A DNA stretch of 64,000 nt, taken from Agrocybe praecox (taxonomy: Eukaryota > Basidiomycota > Agaricomycetes > Agaricales > Agrocybaceae). The stretch covers positions 1,675,945 through 1,739,944 of the forward strand of contig OZ024852.1 of the NCBI GenBank assembly GCA_964017145.1. Reading direction: 5' to 3'. Positions 44,622-58,615 of the stretch are shown here, piece after piece. The notes below the pieces were generated by a model. That model was given only the letters and a program-made list of their open reading frames with translations, did no database searches and was not told where the DNA came from. The stretch's first letter is position 1, and every line of letters begins with the position of its first letter. Made by a program: the position numbers and the translations under genes.

Positions 44622-47168
44622 TCACCAATAGTCTGGATGACGGTGGGGCACTATTGTATCTTTTCCTCGTTTCCTTCGTTCTACTTCCCATTTGTCAACC
44701 CATTTCGCCATTTTCCCTCGACTTTTTTCGCTTCCTACATTCACAGTTGCTATCATCTTTTTCCAATTAAATGACATGGCAAAGCACGTCAGTTCGTGAA
44801 AGGATGAATGCTCAGAGTATGGGACTGGATATAACTGTAAAGTTGCTGTTGATCGGGGAGATAATTGCAAGTCGGCGAATGTATAGTTTGATGTAATGGA
44901 AGCGGAAAGGATGCTAGTAACTGACGGAGATTGATTTGTGCCTGCAGGTTGTGTGTACGTCCAACCAGTAGGTCGGAATCCAATTATCGTGTCGTACGAA
45001 TTCTTGAATTTCTTTAAGTACAATTCCAGTTGATCTGTCGAGACAGAGGAAAGAGGGATTAGGTGAACATGCCCTTCCTCGGGATTACTGGTTAGCAATT
45101 CCTGCAGCTGTGGGTCCGCCTGGCATTTCAATATGGCCATTTTGCGAGCGTCGCAGTATATTTTGGTGTTCAACGCAAATGCAACAGCTATAGAATCACC
45201 TGAGTCCCGGTGTATGAGCATATGCACGGAAGACTCTTACCTTTCGCAATCCTTTCTTTCCCGATAGAATAGGTCCTGTGTCGATGCATTAGGTCTTGCA
45301 CTGGGGTATAATTGATCGAAAGAAACCAACCCGATAACAATAAGCGGTCTAGATGGCCGTCGTTCTTTGCCTTTGCCTTTAGGGTCAGAATTACCCATCA
45401 TCCATGAAAGAACGCTTGAGGAATTCTTTTCTTTTAGAGAGTCTCCATTTACAGCTCGCTTGGCTAGATCAGCGCATGCTGAAATCACAAGTGGTTGAGG
45501 TGGAAATGTATACTGTCCAAATTATGTATGTAAGTCTCTAGTCCCTTTAATCGAGCAGGTTGGTTCCGCGTCTCACCTTAGGGTCCAGATATGTAGTGTC
45601 TAAGTAAACATGATCAATGACTTTATCCTTAACAGCAGGATGCAGGATGTGATAGGGAGATGCTCGAAAATCCCCACAGTGGAGATACCGAAACACTTTT
45701 GGAGAGCCCACATGAGATGACTTGAAGGTACTGTCCCCAGCATTGACCGTCTGCCGACCTTCGAAAAAGAAAAGACAGGATCCTGGGCAATGATTCGCTT
45801 CGATTAAAGTCACTGTTACTCCGCCCGTATTGGGAATAGTGGTGGGAATGTCCATCGGTAGAGGGTGTACCCATTTCTTGTCAACCGAAAGCATATGTAC
45901 AATGAGATTAGCGGTCCCTTCGGAACAGTATATAGGACCGTTGTTCCATTTCGACGAGAGATTGGTGTAATGATCAGAGTGGGCATGGCTGGAAAAAAAG
46001 AGAAGTGATTAGAACGCGGAGTGTATTGACTTTACAAAATAGATGGGACAAACGTCAGAAAATAGGCAGTCACGCTCGGTATTGCACCATATTTAAAGGC
46101 GTCGACAGCGATTGGCATACCCTGTAAAACTTTATAGAATGGTGCATGGCGCCTGCTTCCGTTGGATTTCGTAGGACGAAAATTCCTGTCATCTGCTACG
46201 GTCGCCTCTTTCCATACTTCATTTTCTTTGAAAGAGGTCATGAGGACCGAAAAAGCGTCGGCCCTGCTGCCTGATGCTCGTTTCTCGGATGTGAGTACTG
46301 ATTTGGCGTTGGTTTCTATCGATGTGGATTTTGTGTTGCTGTCGGACATTTCAATATCCATTATCGAGTCTTTTTGTTCTTGGGGTTCATCGATTGTCCA
46401 ATCAGGTTCAACTTCATCTTCTGCAAATGTCTCCGGGTCTCTCTCATCGTCCCCGTTTTCCCAGTCGTCCGACATGGCAGCTAAATCTTCGCATTTGGCC
46501 TCTAAATGGAATGAAGAAGACGAACCAGGAACTTTTATTGGATTTGAGGAAACATCGTATTCGTTGTTTATTGTTGAAGATCTCAACAAGAACGGTTCCC
46601 CAAAAGTTTTGACATCGGACGAGTTCGTCGAGGTTCCAGCGGCATAGGTCGAATGCAACTCAGCAGCCGAAGTTGTTGGCATGGCTTTCAACAAAACCGG
46701 CTCTCCAAAAGTCGTAGCGCTAGGTTCCTCTGAAGGCACAGAAGACGAACCATTCACAAGCAGAAAAGGTTGACCGAAAGATAAAGAGTCGTCGGACTGG
46801 TTGGAAAGGCCTTTCTTGGATACTGTGCCTTCGTTCTCTTTGGAAGAAGAGTGCTTTGAAGTGGGAGAATGTTCCGTCTTTATAGAACACGTAGAATTGC
46901 CAGAGTTTTTTGGAGTCAGCTTTCGACGTTTGACAGATGTTGTTTCTACTATCTCAACTTCATCGTCGCTGTCAGACTCAATTACGATGATTTCATGTTG
47001 GCTTGAGGACCGCACTGAAGGAGGTTTGCCAGCACTTGGATTTGTTTTAAGCTTTGATTTTGTTGTTCGTTTGTCCCTGGACTGCGAGGGAAGGATGGGC
47101 GTCGCATTGAAGAAATGATGCAGAGTATGTGTAGGTGCTTCCTGAGCTTTTTTCTGTTTAACAGGCAT
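44622..47168 (-). CDS. PSO2: DNA interstrand cross-link repair nuclease Pso2/Snm1
   Basis: A metallo-beta-lactamase/beta-CASP 5' exonuclease for cross-link repair in the nucleus. The N-terminus has TLHHFFNATPIL and acidic, Ser-rich, disordered segments with a thrice-repeated FG(Q/E)P(F/V)LL motif. Then come PFYKVLQGMPIAVDAFKYGAIPSVTAYFLTF, the metal site HAHSDHYTNLS, SEGTANL, LIEANHCPGSCLFFFEG, YLHCGDFRAS (third metal Asp) and DHVYLDTTYLDPK. The C-terminal DRMBL part includes GFRPTGWTYTQPAG and VPYSEHSSFHEL. The start at 47168 is chosen; the same frame is open to an ATG at 47318. Confidence 0.92.
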
Positions 47169-47318
47169 ACAATCGAATTTCAAAGTTTTGGGACAAGATA
47201 AGAGGGATGGTAGGGGATGTGTCTTAAGCTTGCCGACAATCGAGCCGAGGTGAGTAATAAACAAACAGTCAGTGTGACAGTCGGCCGACGGGGTTCCTAT
47301 GTTTTCTTTTCCTTTCAA

Positions 47319-47647
47319 GAATCAACGTGCCGGTCCATTGTGTCATAGTCTGTCGCGTTGTTTTATCAAGATTCAACGCGTTCTTGACTCTTCGGAAATG
47401 ATGGAAGCGAGATCGATGGATGTCCTGTGATACCAATAGGTCTCCCAATCATAAGCCTAACGCGATTTCATGTCAACCCCCAGTAAGAGATAAATCGATA
47501 ACGCATCGACTGCGAACTCTGAGATGTCAATTCCTTGAATATTCATTTTTTATCGCACCACATTCGTATAAATACTGAACCATGACTCATCTCATGACCC
47601 ACCTCCCAATCTCCACATCTATCTAGTATCTATCATCGCCCCAATCT
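47319..47647. other. Shared promoter region PSO2 / aminotransferase
   Basis: Divergent promoter. A TATAAATA box at about 47567-47574 lies about 75 nt before the aminotransferase ATG. No gene. Confidence 0.5.
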
Positions 47648-49648
47648 ATGGCGCCCTCTCTTGAAAGCTTGGCGCCGTCTAATGGTACCGCACCATCCAA
47701 AGCACCCAGACCAACAAACATTCTGCATAGGACACCTTGGCAGCCCCCTGTCGCAGTTTCTGCAGAGGGTAGCTACATCCGACTCGAAGATGGCACTAAC
47801 CTCCTCGATGGTGTAGGAGGCGCTGCCGTTTCGTGTTTGGGCAACACCCATCCGACAGTCATGCAGGCCATTAAGGACCAGGTCGACAAGGTTTCTTGTA
47901 AGCCATCCACAACGGATCTTATCCGGGTTGCTTTGCTCATGTAAAAGAATCTCATACATACAGATGTATACAACATGCAGCTATCTAATCAGCCTGCTGA
48001 AGCACTTGCGCGAAAGCTTGTCGAAACCAGCGACGGAGCATTTGATTTGTGTGGCTTTGCGTCTGGTGGTATGTTCCATTTTTTCCCCAATCCCATGAAC
48101 CCAATCTCTTAACACTCATAACAGGATCAGAGGCTATGGAAAGTGTGCTGAAGTTGGCTAGACAAGTATATTTCGTACCTTTGAGATTCCTGGTACCTCC
48201 CATAGTGACCAAATCTTGTAGTATTTCTTTGAGACAGGGCAACCCCGACGTACCAACTTTATTGCTCGGCAGTTGTCTTTCCACGGGAATACTCTAGGGA
48301 CCCTCTCCCTTGCCTATCATCCAACTCGACGTCTTCCATATGCAGATATCCTTGATGTTCAACACTTCCACCATGTCTCCCCAGCCTATGCAAAACGTTT
48401 TCAAAAGCCCGATGAAAGTGAAGAACAATATGTAGAACGTTTACGACAAGAATTGGAAGATAAGTTTATAGCTTTAGGCCCAGATACGGTCATCGGATGT
48501 AGGCACATCGATTGCGCGGTAGAATGGGGTTCATACTCACTAGTATAACAGTTGTCGCTGAGACCGTCGTAGGAGCAACTACTGGCGTTGTTCCTGCTCC
48601 CAAAGGTTATTTTAAAGGTACTGTGTTCAAAAATAAAGTTATAGTGAAGCATAGTTTATTGATAACAGTATGAAGCTATGAAATCTGTCTGCGACAAATA
48701 TGGAGCTTTATTCATTCTGGACGAGGTATGTTGACCTCAGTGATATGTCCTACTCTTAAGGGTGCTGATGATTTTTGTTCAAGGTAATGAGCGGAATGGG
48801 ACGTAAGTATGAGGCTGGTATTCCCCTGAATATTTTTACTCAATTCTATGATAGGAATGGGCACCTTACATGCATGGCAATCATTTGGCGATGGGGTGGC
48901 TGTATGTGCTTAACCACGCTAGTTATGCCCAACCTGTACTGAATTATCTTCAAGCCCGATATCCAAGCAGTCGCGAAAGGACTTGGAGGTGGATACGCTT
49001 CCATCGGAGCTGTTTTGATGTCCAAAAGAATCGCGGACGGTATTCGCGATAATTCTGGGTTGTGGAAACATGGCCATACCTACCAGGTGAGTATAGTATT
49101 CTTTCTTCCAAAGAAAAGGGGGGTTCTGATCCATTATCGACATTGGTAGGCCCATCCATTGGCATGCGCCGCTTCTTTGGCTGTACAAGAAGTCATCGAG
49201 AAAGAAAATCTACTCCAAAATATTCGCGAAAAGGGAGAATACTTCCGTGCGTGCCTTATATGCCTTATATATGATGCCGTCGTCGGTTTACTGATCAGCA
49301 ATCTTATTTATAGGACAACTTCTACAAGACGGTCTGACAGGACCCAATTCCTTAGCCTCCCCCTTCATCTTTGATATCCGAGGTGGCGGTGGCTTTTGGG
49401 CAGTTGAATTCGAATTCAATAACCCCGATTTCCGGGGTTCTTCGTTCGCGATGCTAGTACAGGCAAGAGCGTTGGAAAATGGGCTGATCGTGATGGGAAT
49501 GGTTGGCGGAGCGAATTTGGAAGGAACGAAAGGCGACCACCTTATTTTTGCGCCGGCATACAATGTCACAAAGGAAGAAATTGAAAAGATCGCGGAAATA
49601 TTTGTCAGGAGTGTCGATGAGATTTTGAAAGAATACAACGTACAATAG
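47648..49648 (+). CDS. PLP-dependent class III aminotransferase
   Basis: It transfers an amino group from an omega-amino donor to a keto acid; the exact substrate cannot be read from the sequence. The protein starts MAPSLESLAPSNG. It shows DGTNLLDGVGGAAVSCLGNTHP, FASGGSEAMESVLKLAR (phosphate loop), RQLSFHGNTLGTLSL, ALFILDEVMSGMGRMG (PLP-ring Asp), DIQAVAKGLGGGYASIGAVL with the Schiff-base Lys, and HGHTYQAHPLACAASLAVQE. It ends FAPAYNVTKEEIEKIAEIF. The length of about 450 aa is typical. It is split by about nine short introns. The general fold and cofactor use are certain; assignment to GABA- or other omega-transaminases is not. Confidence 0.88.
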
Positions 49649-49883
49649 TTACCTAGAAATAGTCTCCTTACCGAATTGGATCGGGATGATGCACTGCTAT
49701 GCAATTTCGGATCGTTCAGACGAAATTCACGCCACCTGCTTATATAAGGGGTCAGGATTGCTTTGGGGCGTTCGCGAAGTTTAACCTGCTCTTGCTTCCT
49801 ACCTTCTCGTCACATTCTCTGTGTATCCTACTTTTGTTTTTATACGTTCGAACGCAGGATCGATGGCTGGGTGCGTGTACTAA

Positions 49884-52800
49884 ATGGACTTACAACCAAT
49901 ACATCATCAAGAAGCCAGCAGCTCAAGCACACCTAACACTCATCATCCGAGCCTCAACACAGTAGACTCAAACCCTTTATCAGCCTCTGAAAGCAAACCG
50001 ATACGCTCAAGTGCCAGAGTCAAAGCTGCGAAACACAAAGCACAACTTTCAGCGAAAGATCCCGATTCTTTGAACACGGAAGAAGACCACGCAACTTCGT
50101 CAGTGCAATTATCTGAAACAACGAGCAAACGGAGTACCTCTGCGAGTCCAAACAAATCTAGCCGTTCTCGAGAAAGCACATCAGGAAAAGGAAAGGCCAA
50201 GGAAGTGCCACAGGATTCATCTCGTAGTAACAAACGGTTAGCGCCTATACTACTGATTCATAACACATTCAGTCAATTGAGCTAATCATCTTTTGTGGAC
50301 ATTTTAGCAATCGCCGAAACACAACCTCATCTGTTCCTCTAACAATTAACGAACCTACACAGGACGTGAAGGGCAAGAAACGCGCCGCCCCTGAAACAGA
50401 CGAAGACGAACACGCAGGGCCTTCTGCTAAACGCTCCAGGACTTCCGTATATTCTCTTAGATCCGCCGCATCATCCACAAATCAATCCGAAATGCCCAGA
50501 AAGCCTCGGTGAGTAGACGTTTCTAAGCATTTGTTAGTTCTCTGTTTAAGTGTATTGCAGTGCATCCGCATCATCGTCCAAGGGGAAAGCAGCTTTGAAG
50601 ACAAAGATGGCAGCCGCGGGTTCCTCCCATATGGCTACTGACGATGTCGAAATGCTCGATCCACAGTGCCACGATTCGAACCATGATGACGAAGAATCCG
50701 GCGCCGAAGATCAAACACCAGAAAAAGACAGTATGGAAGAGCAAGTAAAGGAACACGACAAAGAAAAGGACGGGGGAATCAAAGAAGATGATGAAGATGA
50801 CGATGACGATGACGACGAAGACGACGATATGCCTCACAGTGGGGGAGGGGGGATCTCTTCAGGCGGAGCAGGCCCAATCCCTGGTGGGATGGATGAAGCA
50901 ACGGCTCTTGCGATCTTCGGTGATTATCGCCAGTTCGGATCCTACATGATGTCGCTTTCCTCGCGTTTGAAGACCATGTTAAATAACATCAAAACTAGTG
51001 CCGATCCTACTACTCGACTCGTCACTCTCCAAGAACTAAGCGAGCTCTTGAGTATCAGTACTGAGGATACCTTAGCTGGCTCGTTCCAGGTTGAACAGTT
51101 TGTTAGGGAGTTAGTGAAGATCTTAGGTGGACGGGGTGCAGATGATGACGAAGACGATGATGACGAGGCTCCAGAGCGCGACGAGGATGCTGCTTTAGCT
51201 GCAGCCCTTGCATTAAGTTCTGGGGGTGCTTATCAAGGCGACGAGAATCTCGAAGCCCAGGTCCTTGCGTGCAGATGTCTAGCGAATCTAATGGAAGCTT
51301 TACCGGGCGTGGCGCATACCGTAGTCTACCATGGCGCCATTCCAGTTCTGTGCAGCAAATTAATTGAGATATCCTACATCGATCTGGCGGAACAAACTCT
51401 CAGTGTAAGCATTTGTTCACCTTCTCAAGTGACATATTAACTTATGCTATGTATGTAGACCCTAGAAAAGATCTCGGAAGAATTCCCGAGTTCAATCGTC
51501 CGTGAGGGAGGCTTAGCCGCTTTGTTGAATTATCTGGATTTTTTCTCGATTGCTGTTCAACGAACTGCGTTACAAGCTGCATCCAACTGCTGTCGGAACG
51601 TTTCATCCGAGCATTTCCCCATGATTCGTGGCGTTTGGCCCATAATTCGGAATTGCCTTGCTTATTCTGATCAACGTTTAGTAGAATATGCGTGTCTATG
51701 CGTTATCCGAGTTGTGGACTCTTACCACAGATCTTCTACTGAAAATCTGGAATCGCTCATGGACGTAGATCTCATTCGAGCCGTCAATCAACTTCTCCTA
51801 CCGGCGGGCGGCTCTCCTTTGATTGCTTCCAACACCTATACGTTGTTGCTTCGAGCCCTTGCGACCTCTGCTAGAGCCAGTCCAAAGATCACCATCACGT
51901 TATTGGAGGCTGATATCGTTGATACTCTCTATCAAATCCTGACAGGTGTTCTGCCTTCTGCTCCATTGAATCACTCAGAACAAGGAGATGCTGCGAACGG
52001 ACAAGGCCTCGGAGGTGGTTTGGCTGACATGGCCGTCATGGAAAACCTTGCGCACAGGCCCAAGGAACAAGTCGAAGAAGCTCTTAGTCTTATATCTGAG
52101 TTGTTACCACCTTTGCCTAAAGGTATGTGCATTTGTGATTGCTTTGCTTTCGGGAATGACTAAACCCCTACTTCAGAGGGCGTTTTTGACCATAAGGTTT
52201 ATACGGAGAAATCTCTGGCCAAGATGGTGAAGGCAAAAGCGAAAGCTGAAAGAGCTGCTGCACGCCTTGTTGCACAAGGGGCCTCTTCTTCTGCTCCTCC
52301 TCCCACGAGCTCCGCACCGACGCCTGTACCTGTGGCTCCGGAAACACCAGCTACAGCTGAAGCACGGTCTCAAGAACCTGAAGAAAATAGAGAAGCTTCT
52401 GCTGCCCTCCCAGGAGTGGAGATAACTCCAGACCGTACAGATATGCTGAGGTCCAAGCCAGCCGCAGTTGGAAGGTTCATGCAACTCCTTGTTCCCATTC
52501 TTGTGGACGTCTATGCTGCAAGCGTTATCACTCCAGTCAGGATCAAGACGTTAACTGGATTGTTGAAAGCAGTGGGCTTTTTGGATTCTGACGGCCTAAA
52601 ACCTGTGTTAATGGTAAGCGGTGTTCCATTATTTTCAAATTCTGGCTTACATTTCTGCAGTATGTTCCGGTGGCGGGCTTCGCTTCTTCTATCCTATCAT
52701 CTAAAGACCACCCTTCTCTTGTCATCGGAGCTCTGCAGCTTGTCGACTTATTGTTAGCGAAGCTGCCTTCGCTCTACAAGCCAACGTTCCACAGGGAAGG

Positions 52801-55800
52801 TGTCTTCCACGAAATTGAGACATTAGCGGAACGGACTTTAAATTCATCTAAAGCCAAAGAAAAAGAACCCAGCGAAGCTGCAGAAGATAGCGCTCCTTCC
52901 AGTGCTCCTGCAAGCGTTCCTGGATTCAAAAAGATCTCGTCTATGTCCTTGGACCCTGAAGATGCTATTACCCTCAGAGCTAGGGTTATACAATTTAGGT
53001 ATCTGTCGGACAAACATGAGACTGATGAAGATGGTTCCTTTGATCGTCTTCGTGACGTCGTTGAGAAAATCTCAGCCCTGCATTCTTCAGATCAACAATA
53101 TTCCGAAGCGTTATGGGAACTCGCCGAATTGTTTGCATCACCCCACACTTCTGTCTCGAGTTTCGAATTGCTTCAAAGCGGTGTGGTTGATAGCCTATTG
53201 GCCTTTGCTACGGATGAAAACCGGACAGGTATGTTTTAAATGGGTAATCCTCCCATAATTCCTCGTCATTGAACAGTTTTGTACTACAGTGAGCCTACAC
53301 AGACGGAAGGAGATATTACTAGATGCATTCGCTAGCCGCAAAGTGAAGAACTTGAGTTCAAGCCAAACGCCCTTCGCTACTCTTGTGAAAAAATTACAAG
53401 AAAGTTTCACACGAATGGAATCTTTCGAAGTTATCACAGTTGCCCAGAATAGTGACGGTATGGTCCTCCCAATCATATGTTAAATTTTTGATCTAATTGT
53501 GCCCCTATCTAGAATCTAAACGCAGTTCTCCCTCCTTGTTGGCTCGTCAACTTCGATTGCGGCTTGTCGCTGGGGATGAATCTGACATCCCACGAAACTT
53601 GCACAATATCGTGGTGTCGATACACGCCATAGCTACATTCCAAGCCCTTCACGATTACCTTCGTCCCAGAGTTGCTGGTCTTCTGGGCAGCGGTTCTCGT
53701 TTGTCTGGCATGTTTGCGGCCTTGGCAGCGTCTGGTTTTGTTGGTTCTTCCTCTTCGAAAGTTCCTGGAGATGGAATTTCTGCAAAGTCCAATTCTGCAG
53801 CAGAATCCAGCTCTGGAACAGCAACTTCATCAGGTGCTACTGTTCAACGCCGTCGCAGTCAACGTCTAGCCAAGCAAACACCCTCGACGGACCATCCAAT
53901 GGACGCCGACGATCCTTCAGCATCAGGGAAGAATCCAGCTCCTTCAGATGCTGCCACTTCGCCATCGTCGGAGCCTACCAACCAATCTGTCGTCACAGAG
54001 CCTGCGCCAAGTGACACTGTCGTAGAGCCTGAATTGCATGCAGACTTCAGTGACGAAGACGATTTGGATGCGGAAGTTTTCGATGATGAAGTAGATTCGG
54101 AAAATCATGTGGCTGACAAAACCATCAACCTTTCGGTTGCTGAAGGTCTCTTTCTCTTTCTCTCTCTCTTCTTGTTCGAGGTACTGAATACATTGCAGAT
54201 GGCAGTAAAGTCGAAGCCCAAACGCCGGAAGGCACCAGGGTCGCAACACCTAATGCAGCTAAAGAAAGTTTGCTGGCGATGGCACGAAACTCCTTATCAG
54301 CTCGCGGATCATATGCATCTGCTTTGAAAGCCAAACCTACTGACTGGCACATCGAGTTCTCAATGGATGACCATATCTTGCCGTTGGACTTGACGATATA
54401 TGGAGCTATCCATCAGCATGAAATGCGCAAGAAAACTGGCTTAACTCCTCTAAACATGATTTGGCAAGGCATTTATACGGTGAAGTTCAAAAAGGTTATG
54501 GGACCAGCCCCAGGCCCGGAAGGTACGTTAAATCCGCATCTGATGTATTCGTGGTTTAATGAATAATATAGCTCGTGGAGAAAATGCCGATTCAAGAAAT
54601 CGGTCATCCAGCCCGGTGCTGTCCTCTTTACCTGAAGATGCTCCTCATGCAAAAATTCTACGACTTCTGCGTGTCCTTTCTCATCTCAATACCATCGAAG
54701 CCGAACGTATTGCCTTCCATAGCGAGAAGCGAAACCTGCCTGACTCAGCGTTTGTTAACAACAAACTAACGGCCAAGCTTACACGACAGCTAGAAGAGCC
54801 AATGATTGTAGCCAGGTTCATAATTTTCCTATCTTTGACACGTTGAAACTAATTACTTTTATAGCTCTTGTCTCCCCGATTGGGCTCTGGATCTTCCCCA
54901 GCACTTTCCTTTCCTATTCCCCTTTGCTACTCGTTACAATTTCTTGCAGTCCACTTCATTTGGCTATGCTCGTTTAATTCTCAAATGGCAAAGTCAACAA
55001 TCCCGTGGTCAAGATAGCTCACGACGTGACGAGGGCATTGGATTTTTGGGACGCCTGCAGCGACAGAAGGTTCGTATATCGCGGAAACATATCCTGGAAT
55101 CCGCTGTCAAGGTCTTCGAATTATACGGTTCTTCATCGTCTATCCTTGAGGTCGAATACTTCGAAGAAGTTGGAACTGGACTAGGACCGACATTGGAATT
55201 TTATTCACTTGTGTCAAAAGAATTCGCGCGGAAAGACCTGAAGCTTTGGAGGGATGCAGATTCGTCTGGTTCAGGTCCTTACGTTAGTCATCCACATGGC
55301 CTGTATCCAGCGCCTATCAGCACGGAAGATATTGCCAACGACGGGGGACAGTGAGTTCTGTAAATTCCTCGTGCCATGATTTTTGTTGACATCAGTATTT
55401 CACAGGAAACGGACACATATCCTGCGAGTCATTGGACAATTTGTTGCTAAGGCTATGCTGGATTCCAGAATCATTGATTTGTCGTTCAATAAAATTTTCC
55501 TGAAACTTGTTCTTGGTGAAGAAGTCCCTCTGACCATCGCGACACTCAAGGTAATATTTTCCTTTTTGTATATCAATCGTGTTACTGAAAGTTCTCCTGC
55601 AGCTTGTTGATCCTGAACTAGCGAACTCCCTAGCTCAAGTTCAAAGTATAGCATCTGATAATGCAGCACCGAAAGACAAGGTACACATTTTGTAAACCAA
55701 ATTTTCGGCTTAATTGACATTGTTCTCTAGCTTGCAGAAAAGGTTGCTAGGATCGAGAAAGTTAGTATTGAGGACCTTTCCCTAGACTTTACCATCCCTG

Positions 55801-56542
55801 GATATGATGTCGAATTACGGGTAATCATTTACTATTTTCTTTATATTTTTATAATGCTGACTTGGCGGCTCATAGCCCGACGGAAAAGAAATCTCCGTCA
55901 CATTGGATAATGTCAACGAATACATTGCTGAAGTGCTCGATGCTATCCTCGGCAAAGGTGCTGCTATTCAAGCAAAGGCTTTCCGAGAAGGATTCTCGAA
56001 AGTGTTCCCCATTGCCGATCTCCGTGCCTTCTCCGCAGATGAACTTGTCATGTTATTTGGCAATTCTGAAGAGGACTGGAGCATTGAGAGTGAGTCGACA
56101 TTTTTCTATTTTTCTGGACTGCACTCATCGTCTTGCAGCTCTTTCTGAGGCTCTCAAAGCGGATCATGGATTCAATGTTGAGAGTCGAGCCATACGCGAC
56201 CTCGTTGAGATTTTGTCTGACTACGAAGGACCTTCCCGACGAGCATTCTTGCAATTTATCACTGGTAGTCCAAAACTTCCCATCGGCGGTGAGCCCAGTT
56301 TTATTCTTGGCCCACATCCTCGTAGTCTTATGTGCATAATTACAGGTTTCCGCGGTTTGAATCCACCTTTGACTGTTGTGCGCAAACTACACGAAGCACC
56401 TCTCACGGCGGACGAATACCTCCCGAGTGTTATGACCTGCGTAAACTACTTAAAGCTTCCAGAATACAGCTCGAAGGCGGTTATGAAGGAGAAACTTCGA
56501 ACAGCGATGATGGAGGGAGGAGGAAGTTTCCATCTTTCATGA
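49884..56542 (+). CDS. UFD4: HECT-type E3 ubiquitin ligase, UFD4/TRIP12 family
   Basis: A large ubiquitin ligase of the ubiquitin-fusion degradation pathway. The N-terminus is Ser/Lys-rich and disordered, followed by a strong acidic run (DDEDDDDDDDEDDD, about residue 260). Then come GGGIPGGMDEATALAIFGDY, armadillo-like repeats (LNNIKTSADPTTRLVTLQELSELLSI, LACRCLANLMEALPGVAHTVVYHGAIPVLCSKL, EFPSSIVREGGLAALLNYLDFF), and a WW/linker region rich in Ser. The C-terminal HECT domain has VEYFEEVGTGLGPTLEFYSL, HILRVIGQFVAKAMLDSRIIDL, GPSRRAFLQFITGSPKLPIGG and the catalytic Cys in LPSVMTCVNYLKLPEYSS. It ends GGGSFHLS and stop. It spans about 6.6 kb with many small introns. Confidence 0.9.
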
Positions 56543-56874
56543 ACATTTTTTTGAAACCACCACTTGACCACTACTATCGAACGAGAACTCCCCATCACGA
56601 ATTTTTTTCCTTTTTCCTCCTTTTGCTATTGCACATGCATCGTCGATCAATATCAATTAGAAACCATCACATAAACGTAGTCATATCACATTGTTTACAT
56701 CCACATCGTCTAAACTTCAATTGTATTTTTTTAATCCTCTGTGATGTGCGTGCTGGGTGTGTTTGAGAAGTGATAAGAATAGACTACATATCTTTTTTTG
56801 AATAAATATCAATGACGTAAGCGCCTCCCATCAATGCTTCGCGGGCGTGACAACTCTCTTTGAAGTATTCCTAC
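56543..56874. other. Intergenic region UFD4-ZNHIT2
   Basis: 3' UTR-like AT- and pyrimidine-rich DNA. No gene. Confidence 0.5.
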
Positions 56875-58425
56875 ATGTCTACCGAAACCAAGATACAACT
56901 GCCTTCAGCGACTTTGGCAGAAGGACAAAAGGACACCGTAACTTGTCGTCTGTGCGTACTTTAGGTTAGGATAAATCGTAGGGCAAAACACTGATTCGGA
57001 AATTTTAGGTGTCGTCGACAGTTTGCGAAATACACCTGTTCTCGTTGTAATGTCCCCTATTGCTCTCTCACTTGCTATCGGTCGCAGGTGCGTGCGCCTT
57101 TTTGATGCCATGCATATGTAGGTTGATTTAGATCATCTATTTTCGTTCTTCGGATTGAAAGGCTCACAATCAATGCTCAGAGGCTTTCTATAAGAAGGAG
57201 ATTGAGGAAGACATACATGCCGGCCCGTCCAAGTCGTTGCAAGAGAAACAAAAGATGATGGAGATGTTGAAGAAGTTTGAGGAACAGGCATCGGAGCAGC
57301 GGTTAGATGATGATGAGGAGGAGGAGGAGGAGGAGGAGGAGACGTCGGATTTGGCTGAGAGGTTTGGGACTATTGACCTAGGTGCGTCTAATTCTTGCAA
57401 GATCTAAACGCAGGTCGAATAACCCCATTTCTAGAGAGTGTGTCGCCTGATCGACTGTGGACGATGCTTACTCCTGAAGAGAGAAAGAAGTTCTTACGTG
57501 TTATGGATGACCCGAGCAGTGAGCTTGCGCAACAGCTTTTGGCAAGTGAACAATTGGAGAAAGAAATTAAAAAACCTTGGTGGGAGGCGCCCAGTGCGCC
57601 CGGTGAAAACGGTGACGACGATGAAACAGATCGGGTAAAAAGTTTCGAAGGTGGAGGAGGATATAGACACCGGCCAGAGATGATGCAAATTGCGACGTCA
57701 ATGATCAAGCCGATCCCGATAGGTCATCCGCTGGTGTACAATATGTGTGCCATATGGTGCGCAAGATAGTTAAAGAACGTGTAACCTTGACTGAAGGGAC
57801 CTCTCTCTTTTTTCATAGCATATCGTACGCATACATCACACGACACCTGGGAACCTCGCCATTAGGAAGCCTCGAACCGGAAAATCTGGAATACAAAGAA
57901 GCGCGGCGACTGTTCTCTCAGCTGGTACCCTTCTTGACGGATCGCAAATCTACGCAATTATACCCAAATGTCTCATCCGTTATTACGGGAATATGGTCCT
58001 TGGCAGAACCGGTTCGTTCTATTTGTATGTATTGCGGTGATTGTGTTGTTGACGCGGTTTTAATGCAGGGAAAGATGACAAGCGACTTGTTTGCTTTGCT
58101 CTTAACGGATGCGGCAAAGTTATTGAGACCCCTCAAAGTCACGGAAGTGGCTGCTTCAGAGTCTGGCGATAATGTTTCGTCAAGCCATGTGCATTCCATG
58201 CCTGTATTGGTCTTGTCGGATATGACAGAGTTATTCTCGGATGTGGCAGGAACAGAAGTCTCTCATGAAAGTCGAGCAGGGCACAGGAAAGCGAATCATG
58301 TAACGCATAAACTCCGTTACTATGCAGCGCATATATTGTCGACGCCAAGTGGCATTCTAGGGACGATTTGTGACGAGATGGTAGCTAGAGCTCAGAGCCA
58401 AGAGCGCCTGCAAAGATATGATTAG
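56875..58425 (+). CDS. HIT-type zinc finger protein (ZNHIT2-like)
   Basis: An adaptor related to ZNHIT2, which in animals works with the R2TP/TTT chaperone system. The finger reads VTCRLCRRQFAKYTCSRCNV, then PYCSLTCYRSQAHNQCSEAF, with the Cys-rich HIT pattern complete across three short exons. After it come a coiled-coil and an acidic run (DDDEEEEEEEEE at about residue 110), the conserved RITPFLESVSPDRLWTMLTPEERKKF, the WW motif KKPWWEAPSA, YNMCAI and AYAYITRHLG, and a C-terminal part RLFSQLVPFL to VITGIWSLAE. Start 56875 has the finger directly downstream. The exon around 57755-57820 is the least certain. Confidence 0.85.
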
Positions 58426-58615
58426 AGGACCTTCGCGGTGTAATTTAGTAATAGGAGACTGGGAGGGTACTCCTAAATACACGTGATATCAACCAATGAG
58501 AGCCTAAATATTCGCGAGGATGAGGAGAACCCTCCCAGTCGTCATCTGAATAAAACAGACACACTAGTTTCCCTCTGCCGGCATCCTCCTCCCCTCCACC
58601 CCCTTCCCAGTCTAA